DNA of 23,304 nt from a virus: IMG/VR virus record IMGVR_UViG_3300037093_000097, positions 1 through 23,304 of that record. One strand, given 5' to 3'. A program made the position numbers and the translations under genes. Shown here one piece after another: positions 23,154 to 23,304 of this stretch (positions are counted from its first letter, which is position 1; the number at the start of each line of letters is the position of its first letter). Under the pieces are notes generated by a model. That model was not told the DNA's origin. It worked only from the letters and a program-made list of their open reading frames with translations, and did no database searches.

Positions 23154-23304
23154 GACTTCCTCTGAACATGCTGTGGGACAACGCCTGTGAAGCGCCTTTT
23201 ACGGATCACCGGCTTCTTCACGCCGAACCCGCCAGGGCCAACGTGACAGATCGGGCAGATCGGAGTGCCGGTGCCCATACGCCAGGGCTTACCGCTGCCC
23301 GGAC
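23150..23304 (-). CDS. Small zinc protein, N-terminus possibly beyond window
   Basis: The frame is open to the window edge and ends in an ATGA overlap with the SWIM-DUF488 gene. An internal ATG at 23278 would give 42 aa (MGTGTPICPICHVG...), but upstream codons reading GSGKPWR suggest the protein continues beyond the window. CPIC is half of a zinc ribbon; the other half would lie upstream. The C-terminus is basic (KKPVIRKRRF). No function assigned. Confidence 0.6.
   Translation of the reverse strand, partial: PGSGKPWRMGTGTPICPICHVGPGGFGVKKPVIRKRRFTGVVPQHVQRKS

Overview
The window looks like a piece of a tailed double-stranded DNA phage (or prophage) genome from an actinobacterial host. Every convincing gene lies on the minus strand, so transcription runs from high to low coordinates. 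The actinobacterial assignment rests on two WhiB-type iron-sulfur proteins, high G+C, GTG/TTG starts, and small His/Cys zinc proteins of a style common in actinophages. No integrase, tRNA, rRNA, CRISPR array or plus-strand gene was found.

Layout in order of transcription. (1) 23304-20913: the end of a small zinc protein, a SWIM-finger/DUF488-like protein, a short regulatory-looking spacer with direct repeats and hairpins, a 483-aa protein of unknown function, and a ParB-like protein. (2) 19948-15794: the packaging module, a small terminase followed directly by a large terminase (TerL) interrupted by two different inteins. (3) 15782-11386: about 4.4 kb of tightly overlapping small genes between TerL and the portal, including two WhiB-like proteins, a SWIM-finger protein, a RusA-like resolvase and several zinc-binding or unrecognised proteins. 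Two sigma70-like promoters sit inside the 3' ends of the preceding genes. (4) 11309-1: a small two-helix membrane protein, a portal protein carrying a C-terminal 2H phosphoesterase domain, and an enormous MuF-type head protein that is still open at the window edge after 2962 residues.

The most striking object is this MuF protein. After an N-terminal head-morphogenesis domain it strings together an HExxH metallopeptidase-like domain, two related kinase-like domains, five ADP-ribosyltransferase-like domains and a second HExxH peptidase-like domain. Most domain boundaries carry a recurring short motif, A-[K/Q]-L-A-[E/P/K/D]. I infer a virion-packaged multi-effector polyprotein of the 'polyvalent protein' type, possibly cut into separate effectors at the repeated linker. 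The portal next to it carries its own nucleotide-active domain, so entry-associated enzymes seem concentrated around the head-tail vertex.

The second striking object is TerL. Intein 1 splits the Walker A motif and has the features of a class 3 intein (Gln at position 1, a Trp-Cys-Thr triad). Intein 2 splits the conserved MTRW motif and is a standard Cys1 class 1 intein. Both keep LAGLIDADG endonuclease motifs, and splicing would leave a normal-sized 483-aa terminase.
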